A DNA stretch of 42,531 nt from positions 1 through 42,531 of the forward strand of contig JAUYLL010000131.1 in the NCBI GenBank assembly GCA_030698375.1, in the 5' to 3' direction. This document shows, one piece after another, positions 15,911 through 24,484 of this stretch. Source of the stretch: Nocardioides sp. Its GTDB lineage: Bacteria > Actinomycetota > Actinomycetes > Propionibacteriales > Nocardioidaceae. The notes beneath the pieces were generated by a model. The model was not told the origin of the DNA. It worked only from the letters and a program-made list of their open reading frames with translations, and searched no databases. Every line of letters begins with the position of its first letter. The stretch's first letter is position 1. The position numbers and the translations under genes are program-made.

Positions 15911-18780
15911 CGGCTGCTCCCTCCCGGTCGAGCGCCTGCCACCTTCGCCTGTCCCTGATCTGGCTCCACGGTACTCGTCCGAGCAGTCCGAGGGGCGTGG
16001 CGAAAGTCCCGAGACCAGCCGGACGATCGAAGGCGCTTGTCCGCCGCCACCACCAGGCTGACGACGACAGCGATGGCGACGATCTGGAGCCACGCGACCC
16101 CGTCGATCGGAGCCGTTCGGAACACGGCATTCATGGGGGCCAGGTAGGTGATCGCGAGCTGGGCCAGGGCCTGGACCAGCACCCCCACGACGATCCAGCG
16201 GTTGGAGAACAACCCGATCCGCCACGCGGACTGGGTGAGGGATCGGCAGCTGAACAGGTAGAACGCCTCGACCGTCACGACCAGGTTCATGGCCGCGGTC
16301 CGAGCTTCGGGCAGGGTCGCCCCGGTCCCCAGTTGCCACTCGAACACCCCCCAGGCCCCGGCGACGAGCAGCCCTGAGACCAGCAGGATCCGGGTCATCA
16401 ACGCGCGGGTGAGCAGCGCCTCGTCCGGGTCGCGCGGGGGCCGGGTCATGACCCCTTCCTCCTTGGGCTCGAAGGCGAGCATCAGGCCGAGGGCGACGGC
16501 GGTGGTCATGTTGACCCACAGGATCTGCGTCGGGAGGATCGGCAGGGTGGTGCCGAGGACGACGGCGACCAGGACCACCAGTCCCTGTCCGAAGCTGGTC
16601 GGTAGGACCCAGGTGATGAACTTCGTGAGGTTGTCGAAGACTCCGCGGCCTTCCTCGACCGCTGCCTCGATGGTGGCGAAGTCGTCATCGGTGAGCACCA
16701 TGTCGGCGGCGTCCTTGGCGACCTCGGTGCCGCTCGCACCCATTGCCACGCCGATGTCGGCACGGCGGAGCGCGGGTGCATCGTTGACCCCGTCACCGGT
16801 CATGGCCACGACGTGCCCGTGCCGCTGCAGGGCCTCGACCAGCAGCAGCTTCTGAGCGGGGGAGACCCGGGCGAAGACCCGTGTCCGGTCCACGGCCTCG
16901 GGGATCTCCTCCGGCGCCATCTTCGCGAGATCGGCGCCGGTGAGCACTGTCTCGAGGTCGGTCTCGAGGTCGGTCTCGAGGTCGGTCCCGAGGAGCCCCA
17001 CCTGACGTGCGATCGCTGTGGCCGTCGCCGCGTGGTCACCGGTGATCATCTTCACGGCGATCCCGGCCGTGTGGCAGGCCGCGATCGCGGCGGTCGCCGC
17101 AGGGCGTGGTGGGTCGAGCATGGCCTGGAGGCCGGTCAGGACCAGGTCGTCGACGAGACCGCTCTGCTCGAACTCCTCCGTCGCGAGCTCCGCGGGCGGC
17201 ACCGCGGTTCTCACCGCGGTGGCCAGGACCCGCAGTCCGCGGCTGGCCAGCTCCTCGACCGCGCGCAGCACGCCCTCGCGGTCCAGCGGGTCGGCATCGC
17301 CACTGGGTGCCATCTGGGCTGCGCACCGGTCGAGCACACGCTCGACCGACCCTTTCACGAGCACGACGTGGGCTCGTTCGTCGTCGTCGGCGGTCGGGTC
17401 GGCGTGCAGCGTCGCCATGTACTGGCGCTCGGAGCTGAACGGGATCGTCGCGACCCGGGGCAGGTCGTGGACGAGGCTCGCCCTGCTCAAGCCTGCCTTG
17501 GCTGCTGCCACGAGGAGGGCGCCCTCGGTGGGATCGCCGGTGATCGACCAGGTCCCGTCGCGCTCGGCGAGGCTGGCGTCGTTGCACGAAGCGCCCGCCA
17601 GCAGCGTCCAGCGCAGCGCGGGCTGGGCCTGGAGGTCCACCGGATGGCCGGCGTCGTCGTGGACCGACCCGACGGGCGCATAGCCGGAACCGGTCACCTC
17701 GAAGGACCCGCCCGGGGTCCACACCGCGCGCACGGTCATCTGGTTCTCGGTGAGCGTCCCGGTCTTGTCCGAGCAGATCACCGTGGTGCTGCCGAGTGTC
17801 TCCACAGTCGGCAACCGGCGGATCACCGCTCGTCGCTTGGCCATCCGTGACACGCCGATGGCCAGCGTGATGGTCACTACCGCAGGGAGCCCCTCGGGGA
17901 TGGCGCCGACGGCGAGCGCGATGGCGGCGGTGAACGTCTCGGCGGCACCCTGGCCACGCCACATCCCGATGGCGAACGTCGCCGCGGCGAGCACCAAGAT
18001 GACGATCGTGAGCAGCTTGCTGAACGAGGCAAGCTTCTGGGTGAGCGGGGTGGCCAGGGTCTCTGCCGCCCCGACCAGACGGTGGATCTCACCCAGCTCG
18101 GTCGCAGCGCCCGTGGCGCTCACGATCCCGGCGCCGGTGCCGGCGGTGACCAGGGTGCCCGAGTAGGCCATGTTCTGCCGGTCCGCCACCGGGGCTCCCC
18201 CGGGCAGCACGACCTCGTCCTTGACCACGGGATTCGACTCCCCGGTGAGTGCGGACTCGTCGATCCGGAGCTCGGTCACCCGGGTCAACCGCAGATCGGC
18301 AGGAATCTTGTCGCCGGCATCGAGCAGGACCAGGTCGCCTGGGACCAGCTCTTCGGACTCCAGGGTGCGTTCGTGACCGTCACGGACCACCCTCGCGCGG
18401 GTGCGCACCATCGAGCGCAGGCCCTCGAGCGCGGCCTCGGCCTTGGACTCCTGGATGAAGCCGAGCACCGCGTTGATCACCACGACGCCGAAGATCACCA
18501 CCGAGTCGACGTACTCACCGATCCCCGCAGTGACGACACCTGCGACGATCAGGACGTAGACGAGCGGGTGGTGGAACTGGCGCAGGATGCGCATCAGGAG
18601 CCCCGGGCCGCGAAGGGCAGGAAGGGTGTTCGACCCGAACGTCGTCAGCCGTGTGCGGGCTTCTTGCTCGTCCAGCCCACGATGCCGGTCCGTCCCCAGC
18701 AACAGGACGACCTCGTGCACCGCCAGGGCGTGGTGCCCGTCCGTCGACTGGGGAACGGACGCGGAGGTGGAGGTGGTCAC
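15907..18780 (-). CDS. P-type cation-transporting ATPase (P2/CtpF-like)
   Basis: This 957-residue P-type ATPase is driven by phosphorylation of Asp338 in [16 protein letters not shown] (actuator loop), the hinge [17 protein letters not shown] and the M4 motif IPEGLPAVV are all present. PEGLP rather than a CPC motif excludes heavy-metal pumps and points to the Ca2+/Na+-type group that includes mycobacterial CtpF, a DosR-regulon member. The N-terminal cation-ATPase domain and a C-terminal six-helix domain are complete. A three-fold TDLE repeat interrupts the P domain. The GTG 18780 has GAGGGG upstream and overlaps the stop of the nitroreductase remnant (GTGA). Ca2+ or another cation remains open. 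Confidence 0.88.
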   Translation of the reverse strand: MTTSTSASVPQSTDGHHALAVHEVVLLLGTDRHRGLDEQEARTRLTTFGSNTLPALRGPGLLMRILRQFHHPLVYVLIVAGVVTAGIGEYVDSVVIFGVVVINAVLGFIQESKAEAALEGLRSMVRTRARVVRDGHERTLESEELVPGDLVLLDAGDKIPADLRLTRVTELRIDESALTGESNPVVKDEVVLPGGAPVADRQNMAYSGTLVTAGTGAGIVSATGAATELGEIHRLVGAAETLATPLTQKLASFSKLLTIVILVLAAATFAIGMWRGQGAAETFTAAIALAVGAIPEGLPAVVTITLAIGVSRMAKRRAVIRRLPTVETLGSTTVICSDKTGTLTENQMTVRAVWTPGGSFEVTGSGYAPVGSVHDDAGHPVDLQAQPALRWTLLAGASCNDASLAERDGTWSITGDPTEGALLVAAAKAGLSRASLVHDLPRVATIPFSSERQYMATLHADPTADDDERAHVVLVKGSVERVLDRCAAQMAPSGDADPLDREGVLRAVEELASRGLRVLATAVRTAVPPAELATEEFEQSGLVDDLVLTGLQAMLDPPRPAATAAIAACHTAGIAVKMITGDHAATATAIARQVGLLGTDLETDLETDLETVLTGADLAKMAPEEIPEAVDRTRVFARVSPAQKLLLVEALQRHGHVVAMTGDGVNDAPALRRADIGVAMGASGTEVAKDAADMVLTDDDFATIEAAVEEGRGVFDNLTKFITWVLPTSFGQGLVVLVAVVLGTTLPILPTQILWVNMTTAVALGLMLAFEPKEEGVMTRPPRDPDEALLTRALMTRILLVSGLLVAGAWGVFEWQLGTGATLPEARTAAMNLVVTVEAFYLFSCRSLTQSAWRIGLFSNRWIVVGVLVQALAQLAITYLAPMNAVFRTAPIDGVAWLQIVAIAVVVSLVVAADKRLRSSGWSRDFRHAPRTARTSTVEPDQGQAKVAGARPGGSSR
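16951..16986. repeat. Three perfect 12-base tandem repeats inside the ATPase gene
   Basis: The unit CTCGAGGTCGGT occurs three times in a row, in frame, and encodes TDLE repeats in the cytoplasmic P domain just after the [17 protein letters not shown] segment. The length keeps the frame, so gain or loss of a unit would alter only the loop. Confidence 0.85.
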
Positions 18781-19103
18781 ATCGAGCCCCTCGAAGGGTT
18801 GTGATGGGAGACGCCCCGGGTGAGGACGTCCACCGCGATGACCTGGCTGAGTGGCACCAACGAGAGCCCGCGGGCCATCGCGCGGGTCCAGAAGCGGCAC
18901 AGGAAGCGTCCGGTGTGGAGCCACGAGGCTGTGCTGTCGTCCTCGGTCACGGCGACCGCCAGACCGTCGGCCTCGACGGGCAGGGCTGCCCTGGTCACGA
19001 GCAGCTCGACACGGAGCCTGTGGACGCTGGGGGCCCGGAGTGCGAACTCGACGACTTCCCGACCGAGGTGGTCGGGAAGGCGTGGCGTGGTGTGGGCGGT
19101 CAT
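18777..19103 (-). pseudogene. Acg-type nitroreductase remnant with internal deletion
   Basis: The 108-residue frame starts MTAHTTPRLPD and keeps two separate pieces of the FMN-binding Acg-like nitroreductase family (Rv2032/Rv3131 type, ~330 residues). The N-terminal piece is EVVEFALRAPSVH, which in full members continues to NTQPW. The C-terminal piece runs from DGLAVAVTEDDSTASWLHTG to LSLVPLSQVI. The ~200 residues between are missing without a frame break, so the FMN site cannot be complete. Its TGA overlaps the ATPase GTG, so the remnant may persist to keep translation of the ATPase going. No ribosome site is seen ahead of the ATG. The comparison with the family is from memory. Confidence 0.6.
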
Positions 19104-19142
19104 GGGAGGTTTCGAGGATGCCCCTTCCGGGGGCGGCGGACA

Positions 19143-19156
19143 AGGACAAAGGTCCC
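19143..19156. promoter_or_regulatory. DosR-box-like palindrome, devR / ATPase operon divergent region
   Basis: On the minus strand the site reads GGGACCTTTGTCCT, against the mycobacterial core GGGACTWWAGTCCC (three mismatches). It lies 40 bases ahead of the nitroreductase remnant-ATPase-adh operon and about 59 bases upstream of the devR start. Confidence 0.5.
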
Positions 19157-19202
19157 GGCGTCGAGGTGGCCATCGGCTGCAGCGTCGAGGTCTCGGGGTG
19201 CC

Positions 19203-19214
19203 TACCGTCGGACC
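19203..19214 (+). promoter_or_regulatory. Leaderless -10 for the response-regulator gene
   Basis: TACCGT (19203-19208) ends six bases before the ATG at 19215, and no Shine-Dalgarno sequence is present. The same hexamer and spacing are seen ahead of the hydrolase gene at 8902. Confidence 0.45.
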
Positions 19215-19946
19215 ATGTGGGAGCAGGCGCTCGAAGACACCCGGACCGCACGGGAACCGATCACGGTCTACCTCCTCGACGACCACGAGCTGGTGCGCCG
19301 TGGCGTCCGAGACCTCCTCGAGGTGGAGGGGGACATCAAGGTGGTCGGCGAGTCCGGACTTGCCCAGGAGGCGGCGCGCCAGATCCCGGCGTTGCGCCCG
19401 GACGTCGCCATCATTGACGGGCGTCTCCCCGACGGCCCAGGGGTCGAGGTCTGCCGGCAGGTCCGGTCGGTCGATCCCGAGATCGCGGTGCTCATCCTGA
19501 CCTCGTACGACGAGGACGACGCGCTCTTCGCAGCCATCATGGCCGGTGCTGCGGGGTACGTCCTCAAGCAGGTCAATGGCCAGGACCTCGTGACGACGGT
19601 CCGCCGGGTGGCCGCTGGCCAGTCCATGCTGGACCCGGTCGTGACCGCCCAGGTGCTCGCGCGCCTGCGCGACGGGCCGCCCGAGGACCCGGTCACCAGG
19701 CACCTCACACCGAAGGAGCGTCAGGTCCTGGACCTCGTGGGCGAGGGACTGACGAACCGGCAGATCTCCGAGCGCCTCTCGTTGGCGGAGAAGACCGTGA
19801 AGAACTACGTCTCGACGATGCTGGGAAAGCTCGGGGTCGAGAGTCGGACCCAGGCCGCGATCATCGCGGCTCGGCAGGCGAGCCGCCACGAACGAGACGG
19901 ATCAACGCGCCTGGGTTCCTCATTGGCTCATCCGCGCCGCCGCTGA
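19215..19946 (+). CDS. DevR/DosR-like NarL-family response regulator
   Basis: This 243-residue regulator has a receiver domain with Asp68 as phosphoacceptor (IIDGRLPDGPGVEVC), the acidic pair in LLDDHE, and Lys in GYVLKQV. A LuxR-type helix-turn-helix follows at residues ~165-220 (LTPKERQVLDLVGEGLTNRQ, AEKTVKNYVSTML). The receiver and DNA-binding helices closely follow mycobacterial DevR, including LAEKTVKNYVS and KLGVESRTQAA. A short N-terminal extension and a ~20-residue basic tail are extra. The ATG is placed by the -10 box. Its own promoter region holds a DosR-like box, which suits autoregulation. Its cognate kinase is the DevS-like gene 0.7 kb away. The 3' end overlaps the flavodoxin gene tail-to-tail by 27 bases. 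Confidence 0.85.
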   Translation: MWEQALEDTRTAREPITVYLLDDHELVRRGVRDLLEVEGDIKVVGESGLAQEAARQIPALRPDVAIIDGRLPDGPGVEVCRQVRSVDPEIAVLILTSYDEDDALFAAIMAGAAGYVLKQVNGQDLVTTVRRVAAGQSMLDPVVTAQVLARLRDGPPEDPVTRHLTPKERQVLDLVGEGLTNRQISERLSLAEKTVKNYVSTMLGKLGVESRTQAAIIAARQASRHERDGSTRLGSSLAHPRRR

Positions 19947-20474
19947 CTGACCCACGGTCCGCCCCCACTGTCGCGCGCGCTCCTGCTCCCCGTCGGCAAC
20001 CGGGCCGTAGACGTCGTGCACGATGAATGGCGTCGGGCGGGAGACCGCGTGGTATCCCTGGTGCACCAGCAGGCGTGACGCCCGCGTCGCCGCAGCCTTG
20101 GGCACGAAGCGCACCTTGCCCACGCGCGTGTCGAAGGCTGCGAAGAGCCGGTCGCCGGCGGTCGTGGTCTGTGCCAGAACCTCCAGCCACTCGCGCAGGC
20201 CCACCGACTCTGCGTCGGGCCGGCCGCCCTGGTCCACGGCGTCGCGCCGGGTGGCAGGCCTGCTCAGGGAGAAGGCGTGGGTCGGCGCGCCCACCACGAG
20301 GAGGTCGAAAGGCGGCAGGTCATCGGGGGTGTCCGTACGCACGTCGCGGGCCGTCACGGTGAAGCCGACCTCCTCGAGGCCGACGGTGACCGAGTGTGCG
20401 ATCGCCTCGGTGCACCCGAACATGGACTCGTACACCACGGCTGCTCGCGGCGCCTCCGACGACGTACCGGTCAT
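19920..20474 (-). CDS. Flavodoxin-fold protein
   Basis: This 184-residue protein has a flavodoxin domain. The FMN phosphate loop is visible as VVYESMFGCTEAIA (residues ~13-26), and LLVVGAPTHAFSLSRP forms the second flavin loop. The C-terminal part, with RFVPKAAATRASRLLVHQGY, fits small flavodoxin-like proteins of actinobacteria. It would carry single electrons for a partner not identified here. ATG 20474 has GGAGG six bases upstream. Its promoter region holds the DosR-like palindrome shared with the divergent kinase gene. The stop lies inside the devR gene end on the other strand. Confidence 0.8.
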   Translation of the reverse strand: MTGTSSEAPRAAVVYESMFGCTEAIAHSVTVGLEEVGFTVTARDVRTDTPDDLPPFDLLVVGAPTHAFSLSRPATRRDAVDQGGRPDAESVGLREWLEVLAQTTTAGDRLFAAFDTRVGKVRFVPKAAATRASRLLVHQGYHAVSRPTPFIVHDVYGPVADGEQERARQWGRTVGQSAAARMSQ

Positions 20475-20557
20475 GACGTGCCTCCAGAGATCGACGGACT
20501 GATCCCACCGTGGTACTCGGGGCGGTGGTGCGAACCGTGTCAGGGGTCCCGGGTCGG

Positions 20558-20576
20558 TCGGGGACTTAGTCCCGAA
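20558..20576. promoter_or_regulatory. DosR-box-like palindrome between flavodoxin and kinase genes
   Basis: TCGGGGACTTAGTCCCGAA is nearly symmetric. The right half (TTAGTCCCGAA) matches the DosR consensus fully. The core is one base shorter than the usual GGGACTWWAGTCCC. A GGTCCC half-site lies 12 bases to the left. The position suits control of both divergent genes. Confidence 0.6.
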
Positions 20577-20598
20577 CTGGTTGACGCGGATCAGGTAG

Positions 20599-22398
<1,800 letters not shown>

Positions 22399-22403
22399 GC
22401 CCG

Positions 22404-23423
22404 TCACGGCACGGTCACGACCGCCGATCCGGTGACCCGGCCAGCGGCCAGGTCGGCCAGGGCCTCGTCGGCAGCGTCGAAGGCGTAGGTCGTCACCTCG
22501 GCCTGCACCTGCAAACGCGTGGCCAGCCGTAGCAGCTCCTCCCCGTCGCGCCGCGTGTTGGACGTGACCGACCGCAGGTCGCGCTCGAGGAAGAGGTGCT
22601 CGCCGTAGTCCATGGCCGGGATGCGCGTCATGTAGATGCCGGCGAGCACGACGGTCCCACCACGCGTGACGCTGCGCAGGGCGACGGGCACGAGCTCGCC
22701 TGCCGGGGCGAAGACGATGGCCGCGTCCAGCGGGACGGGAGGAGTGTCGGCAGCCCCGCCCGCCCAGGATGCTCCCAGCCGCAGCGCCAGCTGGCGGTCA
22801 CGGCTGCTTCGCGAGGCGGCGAACAACTCCGCGCCCTGAGCCTGCGCGACCTGTGCGGTGAGGTGAGCGCTGGAACCGAATCCGAAGATGCCCAGGCGAC
22901 CACCGGCCGGAAGGCGGGTGCGCACCAGGGCGCGATAGCCGATGATCCCGGCGCACAGCAGCGGTGCGAGCTGGACGGCTGGGGGCTCCTCCGGGAGCCG
23001 GTAGGCATAGGCCGCCGGGACGAGGAGCTGCTCGGCGAGACCACCGTCTGCGTCCCACCCGGTGTAGGTCGAGGCGGGGCACAGGTTCTCGCGGCCGCTG
23101 CGACACCACCGGCACTCCCCACAGGTGCTTCGCAGCCATGCCACACCGACGCGGTCTCCGGCGGCGAACCGTGTGGTGCCCGTGCCGGTGGCGACGACGC
23201 GCCCGACGACCTGGTGACCCGGAGTCGTCTGCGGCCTGTGAGGTCGCAGGTCACCTTCCATGAGATGGAGGTCGGTGCGACAGACTCCGCACGCCTCCAC
23301 CGCGACCGCCAGCTGGCCCGGTGGCGGGCGGGGTACCTCCCGTTCGACGGCGGTCAGGGGGTGGGTGCTGACGGGGCCCGGGTGATCGACAACCCAGGCC
23401 GTCATCGAGCTGGGTGAGGTCAT
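22404..23423 (-). CDS. Zinc-binding alcohol dehydrogenase
   Basis: This 339-residue medium-chain dehydrogenase oxidises alcohols or reduces aldehydes. Catalytic zinc ligands are in EACGVCRTDLHLMEGD and PGHQVVGRVV; structural zinc Cys are in STCGECRWCRSGRENLC. The nucleotide site is GIFGFGSSAHLTAQVA. Length is typical. ATG 23423 overlaps the aldolase stop (ATGA), so it is the third gene of the PEP synthase-aldolase-dehydrogenase operon; a second in-frame ATG at 23405 is less likely. It differs clearly from the other dehydrogenase at 14846. A role in fermentation or in detoxifying aldehydes under low oxygen is inferred. Confidence 0.86.
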   Translation of the reverse strand: MTSPSSMTAWVVDHPGPVSTHPLTAVEREVPRPPPGQLAVAVEACGVCRTDLHLMEGDLRPHRPQTTPGHQVVGRVVATGTGTTRFAAGDRVGVAWLRSTCGECRWCRSGRENLCPASTYTGWDADGGLAEQLLVPAAYAYRLPEEPPAVQLAPLLCAGIIGYRALVRTRLPAGGRLGIFGFGSSAHLTAQVAQAQGAELFAASRSSRDRQLALRLGASWAGGAADTPPVPLDAAIVFAPAGELVPVALRSVTRGGTVVLAGIYMTRIPAMDYGEHLFLERDLRSVTSNTRRDGEELLRLATRLQVQAEVTTYAFDAADEALADLAAGRVTGSAVVTVP

Positions 23424-24484
23424 GGGCGGGACGTGACGTCGTGGACGACCGCGCCGACGGCCGTCCTCCGGGAGTCCTCCAGGTCGGAGCGGTACCGCCC
23501 GTCGCGGGCGGTGCTGCTCAGTCGGGCGCGTTCGAGCAGCGCGTCCTGCGCGTCCGGCGCGTTCTCCTGGCGTCCGCCCCAGGCCTGCAGGACAGGTGCC
23601 TGGAGGGCGCGACCGAAGGAGAAGCTGAGCTGCCAGGGCTGTGGCCCGCACCTGTTCAGGGCGTCCAGTCGGGCAGTGGCTTGCTCGGGGCTCTGTCCAC
23701 CGGAGAGGAAGACGATCCCGGGCACCGACGCCGGCACCGTGTCCTGAAGGACGGCCAGCGTGCGGGCGGCGATCTCGCCATCGTCGACCTGGTCGCCGGA
23801 GTCGGTCCCGGGCAGCACCATGCTGGGCTTGAGCAGCGTCCCGTCGAGGACGACGCGTTGGCGGGCCAGGTGTGCGTACACAGCACGGAGCACGGCGTCG
23901 GTGGCCGCGGCACACCGGCCGATCGAGTGTGTCCCCTCCATGAGGAGCTCGGGCTCGACGATCGGAACCAGGCCGGCCTCCTGACTCAGCGCCGCGTACC
24001 TCGCCAGGCCGTGGGCATTGGCCTCGATGCATCCGACGGTCGGGAGTGCTGGACCGATCCGGAAGACCGCTCGCCACTTCGCAAAGCGGGCGCCCATCCC
24101 GGCGTACTCCTCGAGCCGCGAGCGCAGGCCGTCGAGCCCCTCGGTGACCACCTCGTCGGGAAAACCCGCGAGCGGGGTGATGCCGAGGTCCACCTTGATA
24201 CCCGGGATGATGCCGCCGCGTGCCAGCACGTGGGGCAGGGGAGTCCCGTCGGTCGCGCGTTGACGGAGGGTCTCGTCGAACAGGATCACGCCGCTGATGT
24301 GCTGTTCGAGCCCCGGTGCGGTGAAGAGCATCTCGCGGTAGGTGCGTCGCACGGCCTCGGCCGACTCAAGGCCGATCTGCGCAAGCCGCTTGGCCATGGT
24401 CGGATGGCTCTCGTCGGCAGCCAGGATCCCCTTGCCGGGCGCGACGAGCGCCTCCGCCGTGGCCCGCAACGAGGTGGCTCTCAT
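23420..24484 (-). CDS. Fructose-bisphosphate aldolase, class I
   Basis: This 354-residue enzyme joins or splits fructose-1,6-bisphosphate. The Schiff-base Lys219 is in GTLLKPSMVLPG. Other class I hallmarks are GILAADESHPTMAKR near the start, VILFDETLRQ, KWRAVFRIG, VPIVEPELLMEG and FLSGGQS. Class I enzymes need no metal, unlike the class II aldolase used by most actinobacteria for glycolysis. ATG 24484 overlaps the PEP synthase stop and its own stop overlaps the dehydrogenase start, both by four bases. Placed after PEP synthase it would favour gluconeogenesis. Sugar-phosphate preference is not visible. Confidence 0.9.
   Translation of the reverse strand: MRATSLRATAEALVAPGKGILAADESHPTMAKRLAQIGLESAEAVRRTYREMLFTAPGLEQHISGVILFDETLRQRATDGTPLPHVLARGGIIPGIKVDLGITPLAGFPDEVVTEGLDGLRSRLEEYAGMGARFAKWRAVFRIGPALPTVGCIEANAHGLARYAALSQEAGLVPIVEPELLMEGTHSIGRCAAATDAVLRAVYAHLARQRVVLDGTLLKPSMVLPGTDSGDQVDDGEIAARTLAVLQDTVPASVPGIVFLSGGQSPEQATARLDALNRCGPQPWQLSFSFGRALQAPVLQAWGGRQENAPDAQDALLERARLSSTARDGRYRSDLEDSRRTAVGAVVHDVTSRP

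Noticed and set aside
16951-16986. Possible CRISPR-like repeat
   Set aside because: The units are only 12 bases, directly adjacent, without spacers, and in frame within the ATPase gene.
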